This document shows, in pieces, positions 8,612 to 16,311 of a stretch of 64,000 bases of DNA. Source of the stretch: CAWCUU01 sp963798855 (GTDB lineage: Bacteria; Gemmatimonadota; Gemmatimonadetes; Longimicrobiales; RSA9); the NCBI GenBank assembly GCA_963798855.1, contig CAWCUU010000002.1, positions 372,001 through 436,000 of the forward strand, written 5' to 3'. The notes beneath the pieces were generated by a model. That model was not told the origin of the DNA. It saw nothing but the letters and a program-made list of their open reading frames with translations, and made no database searches. The first letter of the stretch is position 1. Every line of letters begins with the position of its first letter. Both the position numbers and the translations under genes were made by a program.

Positions 8612-8971
8612 ATGGCTCGGATCACCGGCACAGTCAAGTGGTTTTCCCAGGAAAAGGGCTACGGCTTCATCAAGCAGGAGGACGGCGCGGACGTCTTCGT
8701 CCACCACACCGCGATCCAGTCGCCCGGCTTCCGAACCCTGAACGAGGGTGAGCGCGTCGAATTCGACGTGATCGAGGAGCCGAAGGGGCTGAAGGCGCAG
8801 AACGTGGTTCGGCTCGACGCGCCGCAGGGGGGCCAGGAGAGCAGCGGCGGCTTCGGCGGTGCTCCTGGCGGCCAGCGCGGGGGTGGGCGAGGCATGGGTG
8901 GCGAGGGTAGGGGCGGGCAGCGCGGCGGTGGCGGCGGCTGGGGAGGTGGAGGCGGCGAAGACCGCTGGTAG
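8612..8971 (+). CDS. Cold-shock domain protein with glycine-rich RGG-like tail
   Basis: A 119-residue nucleic-acid-binding protein. Residues 1-68 are a canonical CspA-type cold-shock domain with both RNA-binding motifs, KGYGFIKQ (RNP1-like) and VFVHHTAI (RNP2). The remaining 50 residues are almost only Gly, Arg and Gln (GGQRGGGRGMGGEGRGGQ), ending in EDRW; such RGG/GR-rich tails bind RNA and promote condensates in other organisms. Bacterial CspA proteins usually stop at about 70 residues, so the tail is the notable part. A GGAG stretch precedes ATG 8612. Confidence 0.9.
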   Translation: MARITGTVKWFSQEKGYGFIKQEDGADVFVHHTAIQSPGFRTLNEGERVEFDVIEEPKGLKAQNVVRLDAPQGGQESSGGFGGAPGGQRGGGRGMGGEGRGGQRGGGGGWGGGGGEDRW

Positions 8972-9003
8972 CTCCTCGCGGCCGCGTCGCGATGACATCT
9001 TCG

Positions 9004-9037
9004 GAAGGGGCTCGGTGCCGCGGCGCCAGGCCCCTTC
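9004..9037 (+). terminator. Hairpin after the cold-shock gene
   Basis: Perfect 8-bp outer arms (9004-9011 and 9030-9037, GAAGGGGC/GCCCCTTC) enclose a GC-rich inner stem. It lies 32 bases after the cold-shock stop codon and is the likely terminator; the U-tract is missing. Confidence 0.5.
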
Positions 9038-9112
9038 TCGCATTCCCGCCTTGATTCGCCGCCTCTCGCCTGTAGCTTGGGCTGCCGACCCTTCCGCAGC
9101 CGGAGCTGAGAG

Positions 9113-9943
9113 TTGACCAGAGGCCGAATCGCATTCGTGCTCGGCACGGCCCTGCTCGTCCATGCCGCGGGTGTGGCGGGACAGATCGGGCTTCCCGCCG
9201 AGCGGCCCGGCAGCACGCGCGCGATGGGGATGGGGGACGCGTACATGCTCGGGGCTCCACGCCCCGACGCACTCTTCTATAACCCGGCCGTCATCGATTC
9301 GACTTCGGGGATCGGCGCGTCGCTGGAGCGGATCGTCGATGGGCCGAGCCTGGTCAGCGCGGTGGCGGCCACGAGGTGGTGGAAGGGCGGCGTGGCTCTC
9401 GGTGCCCGGGCCTACGGCTCAGGACAGGGCACGCTCTCCGCCGGCCTCGGCTACGCCATGCCGGTACACGGCTTCCGCACCGGCATTGCCGCGCACTACG
9501 TGGAAGCGAGCTCGACGGATCGTGGCTGGTCGGTGGACATCGGCCTCGCGCATCGCGCCGGACCGCTCACGCTGGGTGTCGCCGCGCTGACGCTCGGTCC
9601 GGACCTCGCCCGGGCAGGAGAGCTTCCGACCCGCTACCGGCTGGACGCGGCCCTGCCCCGCCGACAGCTCGGGCCTCTGGACATCGCCGCCGCCGCGATG
9701 GCCGGACTGGACCGGGGCGGGGACGGTGCGGCAGGCGCGGGTGTGGAGGTCGGGTGGTGGCCGGTGGTGGGCCGTACGTTCATCGCGAGAGCCGGCTTGC
9801 GCTACGACCAGCGCGTCGTCGGCCGCGAGGTCTGGCCGACGCTAGGCGCTTCATTCGAGGGCAATGCGATCGTGCTGGAGTACGGCTGGGAGCGCCATCC
9901 GGGCGGCCCGAGCGTGAACCGGTTCGGCGTCGCGTTCCGCTGA
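9113..9943 (+). CDS. PorV/UPF0164-like outer-membrane beta-barrel protein
   Basis: A 276-residue exported protein starting at TTG 9113 (ribosome site GGAG 10-13 bases upstream) with a Sec signal peptide ending AGVAGQ. The mature N-terminus has the family signature of PorV/PorQ/UPF0164 barrels: RPGSTRAMGMGDAYM followed by LFYNPAVI. The rest alternates polar and aromatic residues as in outer-membrane strands and ends in Phe-Arg (FGVAFR). Possibly an outer-membrane channel or assembly protein; no partner is encoded nearby. Confidence 0.75.
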   Translation: MTRGRIAFVLGTALLVHAAGVAGQIGLPAERPGSTRAMGMGDAYMLGAPRPDALFYNPAVIDSTSGIGASLERIVDGPSLVSAVAATRWWKGGVALGARAYGSGQGTLSAGLGYAMPVHGFRTGIAAHYVEASSTDRGWSVDIGLAHRAGPLTLGVAALTLGPDLARAGELPTRYRLDAALPRRQLGPLDIAAAAMAGLDRGGDGAAGAGVEVGWWPVVGRTFIARAGLRYDQRVVGREVWPTLGASFEGNAIVLEYGWERHPGGPSVNRFGVAFR

Positions 9944-9955
9944 CCGCCCGAATCG

Positions 9956-11911
9956 CTACGGTCGAATCGCGCTTGCCGAGCCGGGAGCCGGCACCCGCAC
10001 CGCGGTGAACGCGGGGTCGAGATTGGCGAAGCCAATGTCGTCGACGACGACGGTGCCGGCCGACGTCCCATCGAAGACCAGCCGCACCTCCCGCAGGCGC
10101 TCCAGATCGAGATCGGTCGCTGCGCGCCGGAAATCGGAGAGGGGCAGCGTGTACGTCTGCAGGATGAGCTCCCAGTCCTGCGGATAGAACTTCCTGTCCT
10201 GGTCGGCCCTCCGCATCACGTGCATCTCGAGCGGTCGGCGGACGGGGCCATAGTTCCGCAGCTGCACCCGCGCCGCATGACCGGCCGCGTCCACCACTTC
10301 GACCGAGAGGTCCACCGGCTCGTTCGACGGCTCTCCATCATTGTCGTTCGGTTTCTTTCCGTGCACCGTGGAGTCGGGGGCTGTCGTGTCAGCCGCCGCG
10401 GTACGCGGCAACGGCACGTCGCGCGTTGGTGCGAGGTCGATCTGAAGCGACGTCGCCCCACCCAGGTGCCAGGCGCGAGCGAGCGTGTCCGGCAGCTCGA
10501 CCGCGTAGCGGGCAGGGGTGCCGAGGACGGTGGTGTCCGGGCCCGCGACGTGGTTGTTCCAGCCGATCCACACAGCCTGGTTCGTCTGGCTGGCGGGCGT
10601 GTCGTTGCGGTTGCGCGAGCGCAGCTCGAGCTCGCCCTCGTGCCAGCTGGCCAGGCTGTCGCCGCGCAGGCGCACGCCCGCGATGCTGCCGCTCGTGACG
10701 TCAATGTCCTCCTCGTAGTCGGCCAGAGGGCGGAAGCTGCCCGCGCGGAATCGCGTGATGTACATCGTCTTCGGGAGCCATCCGCCGATCACGCGGTCGT
10801 CGATGAAGAGCGGCAGATAACGCCGGTCGTCGCGCAGCGTCGCATCGAGGAACGCCGAGATGTACACCTTGGCGAACTGACGCTGCTGCGCCGCCGAGAG
10901 TAATCCGCGCAGATCGAGGATGCGGGCGCTGCGGGGCCCGCTGTCGTGCGCGCCCCAGATCAGGTTCCATTGGCCGTGGTTCGCGCGATACACGTAGATC
11001 GCCGTCTTGAAGTGCGGCTCGCCGTCCGTGAAGCGCACGCGGTGGTACTGCCGCAGCCCGTGGAAGCTGCTCACGTCGCCGTCGTGCGACCCCTCGAAGA
11101 CCATGTAATCGACGTTCTCGACCGGCGTGCGCTGGCCGGCCGGCATGTACTGGCCGTCCACGGGGGCGATCGCGATCACGGAGCGGATGTCGAAGCCGAA
11201 GTCGAAGGTGAGGTTCGCGTCGTCGGGGTAGCGCGGCAGCCGGTTGAACGCGGCTGCAATGGCGACGGCCTCACCGCCGCGCGAGTGGCCGATCAGCGCG
11301 ATGTGCTTCAGGTCGACCTTGCCCTCGAATGGATTGCCGGGCGTGCGGCTCCACTCGCGCCACTGCTGCAGGTGTTTCAGGAGCATCCAGCCGCGCGCGT
11401 CGTTCTCTCCCCGGATCGAGCCGTTTAGGAAGTTTTCGTCCACCGACGCGAGGATGTAGCCGCGGCTCGCGAGCAGCTCGCCGAGATAGCGGTATCCGGG
11501 GTCCGAGTAATCCTTCATGTTGTGGTTGCCGTGGACGATCAGCACGAGCGGAAACGGACCCTGCCCATCCGGATACCAGACCCTGCCGTTCAGTGGCATC
11601 TCCTTCGGTGTGAAGCCCCAGTAGTCGTTTCGCTGCTTGGCGCTCTTGCCGAGATCCACGAGTTTCGACGCGTCGACGGTGGGGGTGCGGATCGCGACGG
11701 AGTCCCGGTATTCGGGCCGACGGCGGTCGGTCCCGCTGCCGTAATAGAGCGTGCGAACGGCCCGCTCCCCGGGCAGCGCGGGGTTCGGCGCTTCGAGCAG
11801 CTGGCGAGACAGCACGGTGTCCGCATCGCTCGGAGTGAGCCTCAGCGCGGTGCGGCAGGAGCCCAGAGACAGCAGGAGGACGGCGGTGATCAGCTTCGGG
11901 AATCGAGTCAT
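9956..11911 (-). CDS. Lipoprotein alpha/beta hydrolase
   Basis: A 651-residue lipoprotein (signal ending LLLSLGSC). Residues about 110-330 form an alpha/beta-hydrolase core: the oxyanion-region VLIVHGNHN, nucleophile elbow IGHSRGGEA, and likely acid/His residues near FEGSHDGDVSSFH. The long C-terminal half (about 400-650) is beta-rich, with two jelly-roll-like stretches. It resembles secreted esterase/cutinase-like or poly-ester hydrolase proteins; the substrate is not evident. ATG 11909-11911 is chosen because the leader starts there. Divergent from the histidine kinase at 12024. Confidence 0.8.
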   Translation of the reverse strand: MTRFPKLITAVLLLSLGSCRTALRLTPSDADTVLSRQLLEAPNPALPGERAVRTLYYGSGTDRRRPEYRDSVAIRTPTVDASKLVDLGKSAKQRNDYWGFTPKEMPLNGRVWYPDGQGPFPLVLIVHGNHNMKDYSDPGYRYLGELLASRGYILASVDENFLNGSIRGENDARGWMLLKHLQQWREWSRTPGNPFEGKVDLKHIALIGHSRGGEAVAIAAAFNRLPRYPDDANLTFDFGFDIRSVIAIAPVDGQYMPAGQRTPVENVDYMVFEGSHDGDVSSFHGLRQYHRVRFTDGEPHFKTAIYVYRANHGQWNLIWGAHDSGPRSARILDLRGLLSAAQQRQFAKVYISAFLDATLRDDRRYLPLFIDDRVIGGWLPKTMYITRFRAGSFRPLADYEEDIDVTSGSIAGVRLRGDSLASWHEGELELRSRNRNDTPASQTNQAVWIGWNNHVAGPDTTVLGTPARYAVELPDTLARAWHLGGATSLQIDLAPTRDVPLPRTAAADTTAPDSTVHGKKPNDNDGEPSNEPVDLSVEVVDAAGHAARVQLRNYGPVRRPLEMHVMRRADQDRKFYPQDWELILQTYTLPLSDFRRAATDLDLERLREVRLVFDGTSAGTVVVDDIGFANLDPAFTAVRVPAPGSASAIRP

Positions 11912-12023
11912 GGCGCAACATAGGAAGCGGAGAGCGCCGCTGACAACGCCGGCTGGCATCGTTTCTGCGAACGTTCGGCACGACCCCGGAGCGGGAGCGC
12001 GAAGCCTCGAGCGGAGGTGGTGC

Positions 12024-13244
12024 ATGGGCGCGCTGGCGCGCTGGAACAATGGCATCGACCTGAACGCGGGATGTCCGATCGCAGAGCCCCTCGCAGCGAG
12101 ACTGCGCTCGGCCCGCGACGAGATTACGCGCCGCTGGCTGGCGCGCATCGTGGACCGCGTAACGGTCGAGGCGGAGCAGGTCTTCCCGTCCGAGGAGCTG
12201 ATCAACCACGTGCCTCTGCTGGTGAGCGCGATCGCCGACTTCATCGCCGACCCGGCGGAAGACGTGACGACGATCAATGCGGTCGTGGCCAAGGCCGTCG
12301 AGCTGGGCGAGCTTCGCTACCAGCAGGCATTCGGGCCACAGCAGATCCTCAAGGAGTTCGAGATCCTCGGCGGCATCATGCTCGCGGAGCTGACCCTGAC
12401 TGCCGAACGCATCACGCCGACCTGCTCACCCTCCGAGGTGTTCGTCTGCGCCCACCGGCTGCACCGCGCGCTCGCCGCGATCCTGCAGGTCACGACGACG
12501 CACTACCTGCGCCTGATGGATGCCCGGGTGAACGAGCGCGAGCAGAGGCTACGCGGCTTCAACCGCATGGTCTCGCACGAGCTGAAGAACCGCGCGCACG
12601 CGGCGCAGAGCGCCGCCAGCGTGCTGCGGGAGGGCTGGTTCGACGGGGCCGCGCGCGGGCGGCTGCTTCGCATCGTGGCCGAGAATCTGGAGGCGCTGAG
12701 CGGAAAGCTGAACGACCTCCTCGAGCTGTCGCGCATCGACCCCGCCGCGCGACGGCAACGCAACGTGCTCCTCGAGTCGGCGGTGGACGAGTCGATACGG
12801 CACGTTCGCGATCTCGCCCGGGATCGCGGCGTGACCATCCGCATCGCGGACGAGCTGCCGCGCGTCGAGGTCAACAGCGCCGCCGTCGAGCTTTGCCTGT
12901 CGAACTATCTCTCCAACGCGGTCAAGTACGCCGACGCGGAGCAGCGGGCACGGTGGGTGGAGATCACTGCGCGGCTGCAGGAGGACCAGGCATACGGCAG
13001 CGAGCTCGTCGTCGAGGTGCGGGACAACGGCGTGGGCGTTCCCGAGGCCGCGCGGAGCGAGCTATTCAAGCGCTTCTTCCGCGCGGAGAGCGCGACGAAG
13101 GAAGAGGGCTCGGGCCTCGGGCTGAGCATCGTGCGCGAGACGGTCGAGGCTCTCGGCGGCAGGGCATGGGCGACGTTCGACGACGAGAGCGGCTCCTGCT
13201 TCGCGTTCGCGCTCCCTTCCCGGCGGAGCGAGGACGGTCGCTGA
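12024..13244 (+). CDS. Cytoplasmic sensor histidine kinase with RsbRD-like N-terminal domain
   Basis: A 406-residue kinase without membrane segments. Residues about 25-160 are all-helical and resemble the RsbRD/RsbT co-antagonist N-terminal domain (RDEITRRWLARIV, NHVPLLVSAIADFI). The dimerisation/phosphoacceptor helix reads FNRMVSHELKNRAHAAQ, with the unusual HELKNR in place of the common HELRTP/HELRNP. The ATPase domain has an N-box (LSNYLSNAVKYAD), G1 (DNGVGV) and G2 (GSGLGLSIV). No response regulator is adjacent. GCGGAGG lies 6-8 bases before ATG 12024. Confidence 0.85.
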   Translation: MGALARWNNGIDLNAGCPIAEPLAARLRSARDEITRRWLARIVDRVTVEAEQVFPSEELINHVPLLVSAIADFIADPAEDVTTINAVVAKAVELGELRYQQAFGPQQILKEFEILGGIMLAELTLTAERITPTCSPSEVFVCAHRLHRALAAILQVTTTHYLRLMDARVNEREQRLRGFNRMVSHELKNRAHAAQSAASVLREGWFDGAARGRLLRIVAENLEALSGKLNDLLELSRIDPAARRQRNVLLESAVDESIRHVRDLARDRGVTIRIADELPRVEVNSAAVELCLSNYLSNAVKYADAEQRARWVEITARLQEDQAYGSELVVEVRDNGVGVPEAARSELFKRFFRAESATKEEGSGLGLSIVRETVEALGGRAWATFDDESGSCFAFALPSRRSEDGR

Positions 13245-13271
13245 GACGCTACCGCCTTTCCGTGCTCCTCG

Positions 13272-13634
13272 TCACCGCGCCGTGCCACCCGCCTCCAGCC
13301 AGCTCCTCCACTCGTCCTCGGTCTCACCGATCGTCAGCCGCTGTTGCCAGCGCACCAGCGGCATCCGCAGCAGCGACGGCTCCTCGGAGAGCTTCTCCAG
13401 CCAGCGCTGCTCGGTCAGGTGCGCGTGAGCCAGACCGAGATCGGCGAAGCGGGGGGAGTCGCGATCGAGGATCGCCTCGAGGCCGAACCGCTCCACGAAG
13501 CGCCGCAGCTCGCCGACCGACGCAGCGCGCCGCTTCAGGTCGACGAAGTGGGTCGGGATGCGACGCTCGGCGAAGAAGCGCAGCGCCTTGCGCGTGGCCG
13601 CGTCGCGTTTCACCCCGAAGATCTGCGGCTGCAC
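13272..13634 (-). CDS. ArsC/Spx-family protein lacking the catalytic cysteine
   Basis: A 120-residue thioredoxin-fold protein of the ArsC/Spx/YffB group: IFGVKRDAATRKALRFF corresponds to the family start, DLKRR to the strand-2 motif, and MPLVRWQQRLTIGETEDEW to the conserved cis-Pro (PLV) and C-terminal region. The whole protein contains no cysteine; the position that normally reads NCDT or CxxC is RDAAT, so arsenate reduction by the usual thiol chemistry is impossible. It starts at GTG two bases after the yajQ stop and is probably in one operon with it. Confidence 0.75.
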   Translation of the reverse strand: MQPQIFGVKRDAATRKALRFFAERRIPTHFVDLKRRAASVGELRRFVERFGLEAILDRDSPRFADLGLAHAHLTEQRWLEKLSEEPSLLRMPLVRWQQRLTIGETEDEWRSWLEAGGTAR

Positions 13635-13636
13635 TC

Positions 13637-14137
13637 TCAGCGATAGTTTGCGAAGCGGAGCTCGACGCCGTAGTCGCGGGTGCGCAGGAACGCGATGACC
13701 GCCTGGAGCTCGTCGCGGGAGGGGCTGCTGACCCGCAGCTCATCGCCCTGGATCGCGACCTGCACCTTCTTGAAGCCCTGCCCCTTCACGTCCTTCACGA
13801 TCGTGCGGGCGGTGTCGGAGGAGATCCCCTGCTGCAGCTCGACGACCTGCCGGGCGTGTCCGAGGGATCCTTCCTCGACCTTTCCGGGCGTGAGGTTCTT
13901 CAGCGGAACCCCGCGCTTGACGAGCTTCGACTGCAGCACGTCGTACAGCGCCTTGAGGCGGTACTCGTCGTCGCCCTCGAGGTGGAGCTGACCGGCCTTG
14001 CGATCCAGCTCGATTGTGCACTTCGTGCCCTTGAAGTCGTAGCGAGTGCCGACTTCCTTCATCGCCTGGTTGACGGCGTTGTCGACCTCCTGCAGGTCGA
14101 TGCCCGTCGTGATGTCGAACGAGTTGTTGCTAGCCAT
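13637..14137 (-). CDS. yajQ: YajQ family nucleotide-binding protein
   Basis: A 166-residue YajQ/DUF520 protein, built of two ferredoxin-like folds. The hallmark opening NSFDITTGIDLQEVDNAVNQ, then RYDFKGTKCTIELDRKAG and the closing LPL-like region (ELRFANYR) are full length. YajQ proteins bind nucleotides and, in some proteobacteria, cyclic di-GMP and act as transcriptional co-effectors; in this organism that is inference, but a diguanylate cyclase with an intact active site lies at 741. ATG 14135-14137 fits the family start. Confidence 0.93.
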   Translation of the reverse strand: MASNNSFDITTGIDLQEVDNAVNQAMKEVGTRYDFKGTKCTIELDRKAGQLHLEGDDEYRLKALYDVLQSKLVKRGVPLKNLTPGKVEEGSLGHARQVVELQQGISSDTARTIVKDVKGQGFKKVQVAIQGDELRVSSPSRDELQAVIAFLRTRDYGVELRFANYR

Positions 14138-14185
14138 GCGGACAAGGTAGGAAGACTCTCGTCGGGCCACCAGCGAAGCGGTCCG

Positions 14186-15679
14186 CTAGCCGCTGATCTC
14201 GGCGAGGAACCGGGCGCCATAACGCTCCAGCTTCGCGGGACCGACGCCCGGCACATCGAGCAGCTCGACCGTGGTCGCCGGCCGGCGCTCGACCATTTCC
14301 CGCAGCACGGCATCCGTGAAGACGATGTAGGCGGGGACTCCCTGCTCGTCCGCGATGCGCTTGCGCAACTCCCGGAGCCGCTCGAAGAGAGGATCGCGGA
14401 AGACGCCGCCGGCCGGCTCGCGAACGCCGCGCGAGCGCGAGCGCTCCCGCTCGGCGCTCGCGATGGATTCCGCGATGCCGCTGCCGGTGCAGACGTCGCA
14501 GGCGTCGCCGCACGCGTCGCGCCGCTCATCGAAGTAGGCGAGAATCGCCTGGTGGCGGCAGACGGCGCGCTCGAGCAGCTCGAACAGGATGACCGTGGCG
14601 CGGCGGCGGCCGTCGCGCTGGACGGGGTCTTCGATGTCGCGCAGAAAGCGCTCGTGCAGCTTCACGTCCGCCCAGGAATAGAACAGGTAGCAGTCGGCCG
14701 GCTCGCCGTCCCGCCCCGCCCGCCCGATCTCCTGATACCACGACTCCACGTCCTTCGGCATGTCGCGGTGGATGACGAAGCGCACGTTCGACTTGTCGAT
14801 GCCCATGCCGAACGCGATCGTCGCGACGATCACGTCCACATCATCGCGCTGGAACGCCTCCTGGTTCGCGGTGCGCTCCGCGTCGCCCAGACCGGCGTGG
14901 TAGGGGAGCGCGGCGACGCCGCGCGAGCGCAGGAAGTCAGCGGTGCTCTCGACGGCACGGCGGGACATGCAGTACACGATCCCGGGAAGGCCCGCGTGCC
15001 CGCGCACGAGCGCGAGGATCTCGCGGCGGGTATTTCCGCCCTGCCCTTTCTTGCGGCATCGGATGCGCAGGTTCGCTCGGAAGAACGACCCCTTGTAGCC
15101 GGCGGGACGCTTCATGCCGAGCTGGCACAGGATGTCGCGGGCGACGGCGCGCGTGGCGGTGGCGGTCAGCGCGAGCACGGGCACGCCGAGCTCTTCCTTC
15201 AGCCCCCGCAGTCGCCGGTACGATGGCCGGAAATCGTGGCCCCACTGAGAGATGCAGTGCGCCTCGTCCACGACCAGCAGCGACACGGGGCAGGTGCGCA
15301 CGAACTCGCGGAGGGAGCCGTCCAGCGCTTCGGGGGCGAGATAGACAAGCTCGTATTCGCCGCGGCGCAGCGCTGCGAGACGGCGGCGGCGCTCGTCGAA
15401 GTCCAGCGACGAGTTGATTTCGGCCGCACGGAAGCCCAGCGAGCGCAGCGCATCCACCTGATCCTTCATCAGGCTGATCAGCGGCGAGACCACGACGACG
15501 GCGCCGTCGAGCAGCCGGGCCGGTAGCTGGAAGGTCAGCGACTTGCCGGCGCCGGTGGGCATCACCGCGATGCAGTCGCGGCCCTCCAGCACCGCATCGA
15601 TGACCTCGAGCTGGCCGGGTCGAAAATCATGATAGCCGAACACATCCCGCAGCACCTGCCGCGGGTCCGGAGCCTGCAC
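14186..15679 (-). CDS. recQ: RecQ-type ATP-dependent DNA helicase (short form)
   Basis: A 497-residue superfamily 2 3'-5' DNA helicase. Walker A MPTGAGKSLTFQ, DEAH box VVDEAHCISQWGHDFRP, the RecQ aromatic loop, SAT-like ALTATATRAV and motif VI QEIGRAGRDG are intact. A RecQ zinc-binding region follows (CRHQAILAYFDE with CGDACDVC), then directly an HRDC domain (about 420-497, ending PGVGPAKLERYGARFL). The winged-helix (RQC) part usually between them is missing or very reduced. Start is GTG 15677-15679, preceded by GGAAGGGAGGG; upstream in-frame sequence is not helicase-like. Confidence 0.9.
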   Translation of the reverse strand: MQAPDPRQVLRDVFGYHDFRPGQLEVIDAVLEGRDCIAVMPTGAGKSLTFQLPARLLDGAVVVVSPLISLMKDQVDALRSLGFRAAEINSSLDFDERRRRLAALRRGEYELVYLAPEALDGSLREFVRTCPVSLLVVDEAHCISQWGHDFRPSYRRLRGLKEELGVPVLALTATATRAVARDILCQLGMKRPAGYKGSFFRANLRIRCRKKGQGGNTRREILALVRGHAGLPGIVYCMSRRAVESTADFLRSRGVAALPYHAGLGDAERTANQEAFQRDDVDVIVATIAFGMGIDKSNVRFVIHRDMPKDVESWYQEIGRAGRDGEPADCYLFYSWADVKLHERFLRDIEDPVQRDGRRRATVILFELLERAVCRHQAILAYFDERRDACGDACDVCTGSGIAESIASAERERSRSRGVREPAGGVFRDPLFERLRELRKRIADEQGVPAYIVFTDAVLREMVERRPATTVELLDVPGVGPAKLERYGARFLAEISG

Positions 15680-15882
15680 CGCTGCCCTCCCTTCCTGGAA
15701 TTTCCGAGGAGCCGCCCGAGTGCCGCCGCGTGACCCTGCAGAGCATGAGCAACGCGCGCGTTCGTGTCCAGCGGAGCGCCGGACTGAACAATAGCCGAAC
15801 GGGCTCGGCGGCAGAACCCGCCCGATGGTACGAATGGTGCGCAACCGGAGCCACAAATCACTCGAATGGAGGCACTTGGATC

Positions 15883-16272
15883 ATGCTTCGAAATACCAGA
15901 CGGACCCTTCTCGCGATCCTGCCGATCGTGCTGCTGTGGGCGGGGTGCGCCACCTCCGGCACGATGAACGAGGGCGCTGAGAACAACGAGCAGGCAGGCG
16001 CGGGGCTGACCGTCGCGGTGAACAACGACCTCACGGTGCCGTCGTCGGTCACCGTCTGGCTCGTGCAGGAGAACGGCTCGGCGCAGCTGCTGGGCACCGC
16101 CTCGCCCAACGACAAGGCGACGTTCCCGGTGCGCCAGTCCATCATCCCGGGCATCTACATCCTGAGGGCGCGGACGACCGGCGGGCAGGTGTACGAGTCG
16201 AATCCATTCAACCTGACGAGCGGAATGGACACGGTCAGCTGGGACCTGCAGCTGAACACGCTGGGGATGTAG
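15883..16272 (+). CDS. Small lipoprotein of unknown function
   Basis: A 129-residue lipoprotein; ATG 15883 follows AATGGAGG by about 10 bases. The leader ends VLLWAGC, then a Glu/Asn-rich linker of about 25 residues and an Ig-like beta domain (TVAVNNDLTVPSSVTVWLV, YILRARTTGG, FNLTSGMDTVSWDLQ). It looks like a small surface or periplasmic beta-sandwich. No family assigned. Divergent from recQ, convergent with ppc. Confidence 0.75.
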   Translation: MLRNTRRTLLAILPIVLLWAGCATSGTMNEGAENNEQAGAGLTVAVNNDLTVPSSVTVWLVQENGSAQLLGTASPNDKATFPVRQSIIPGIYILRARTTGGQVYESNPFNLTSGMDTVSWDLQLNTLGM

Positions 16273-16311
16273 ACAGTGGGCAGGGGCGGAGAGCGGACGA
16301 GCGCCGCGCCC

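Noticed and set aside
12017..15526. A 1169-residue open frame on the plus strand
   Set aside because: It is antisense to yajQ, the ArsC-like gene and recQ and out of frame with the histidine kinase; composition is Arg/Ala/Gly-rich without domains, as expected of shadow frames in G+C-rich DNA.
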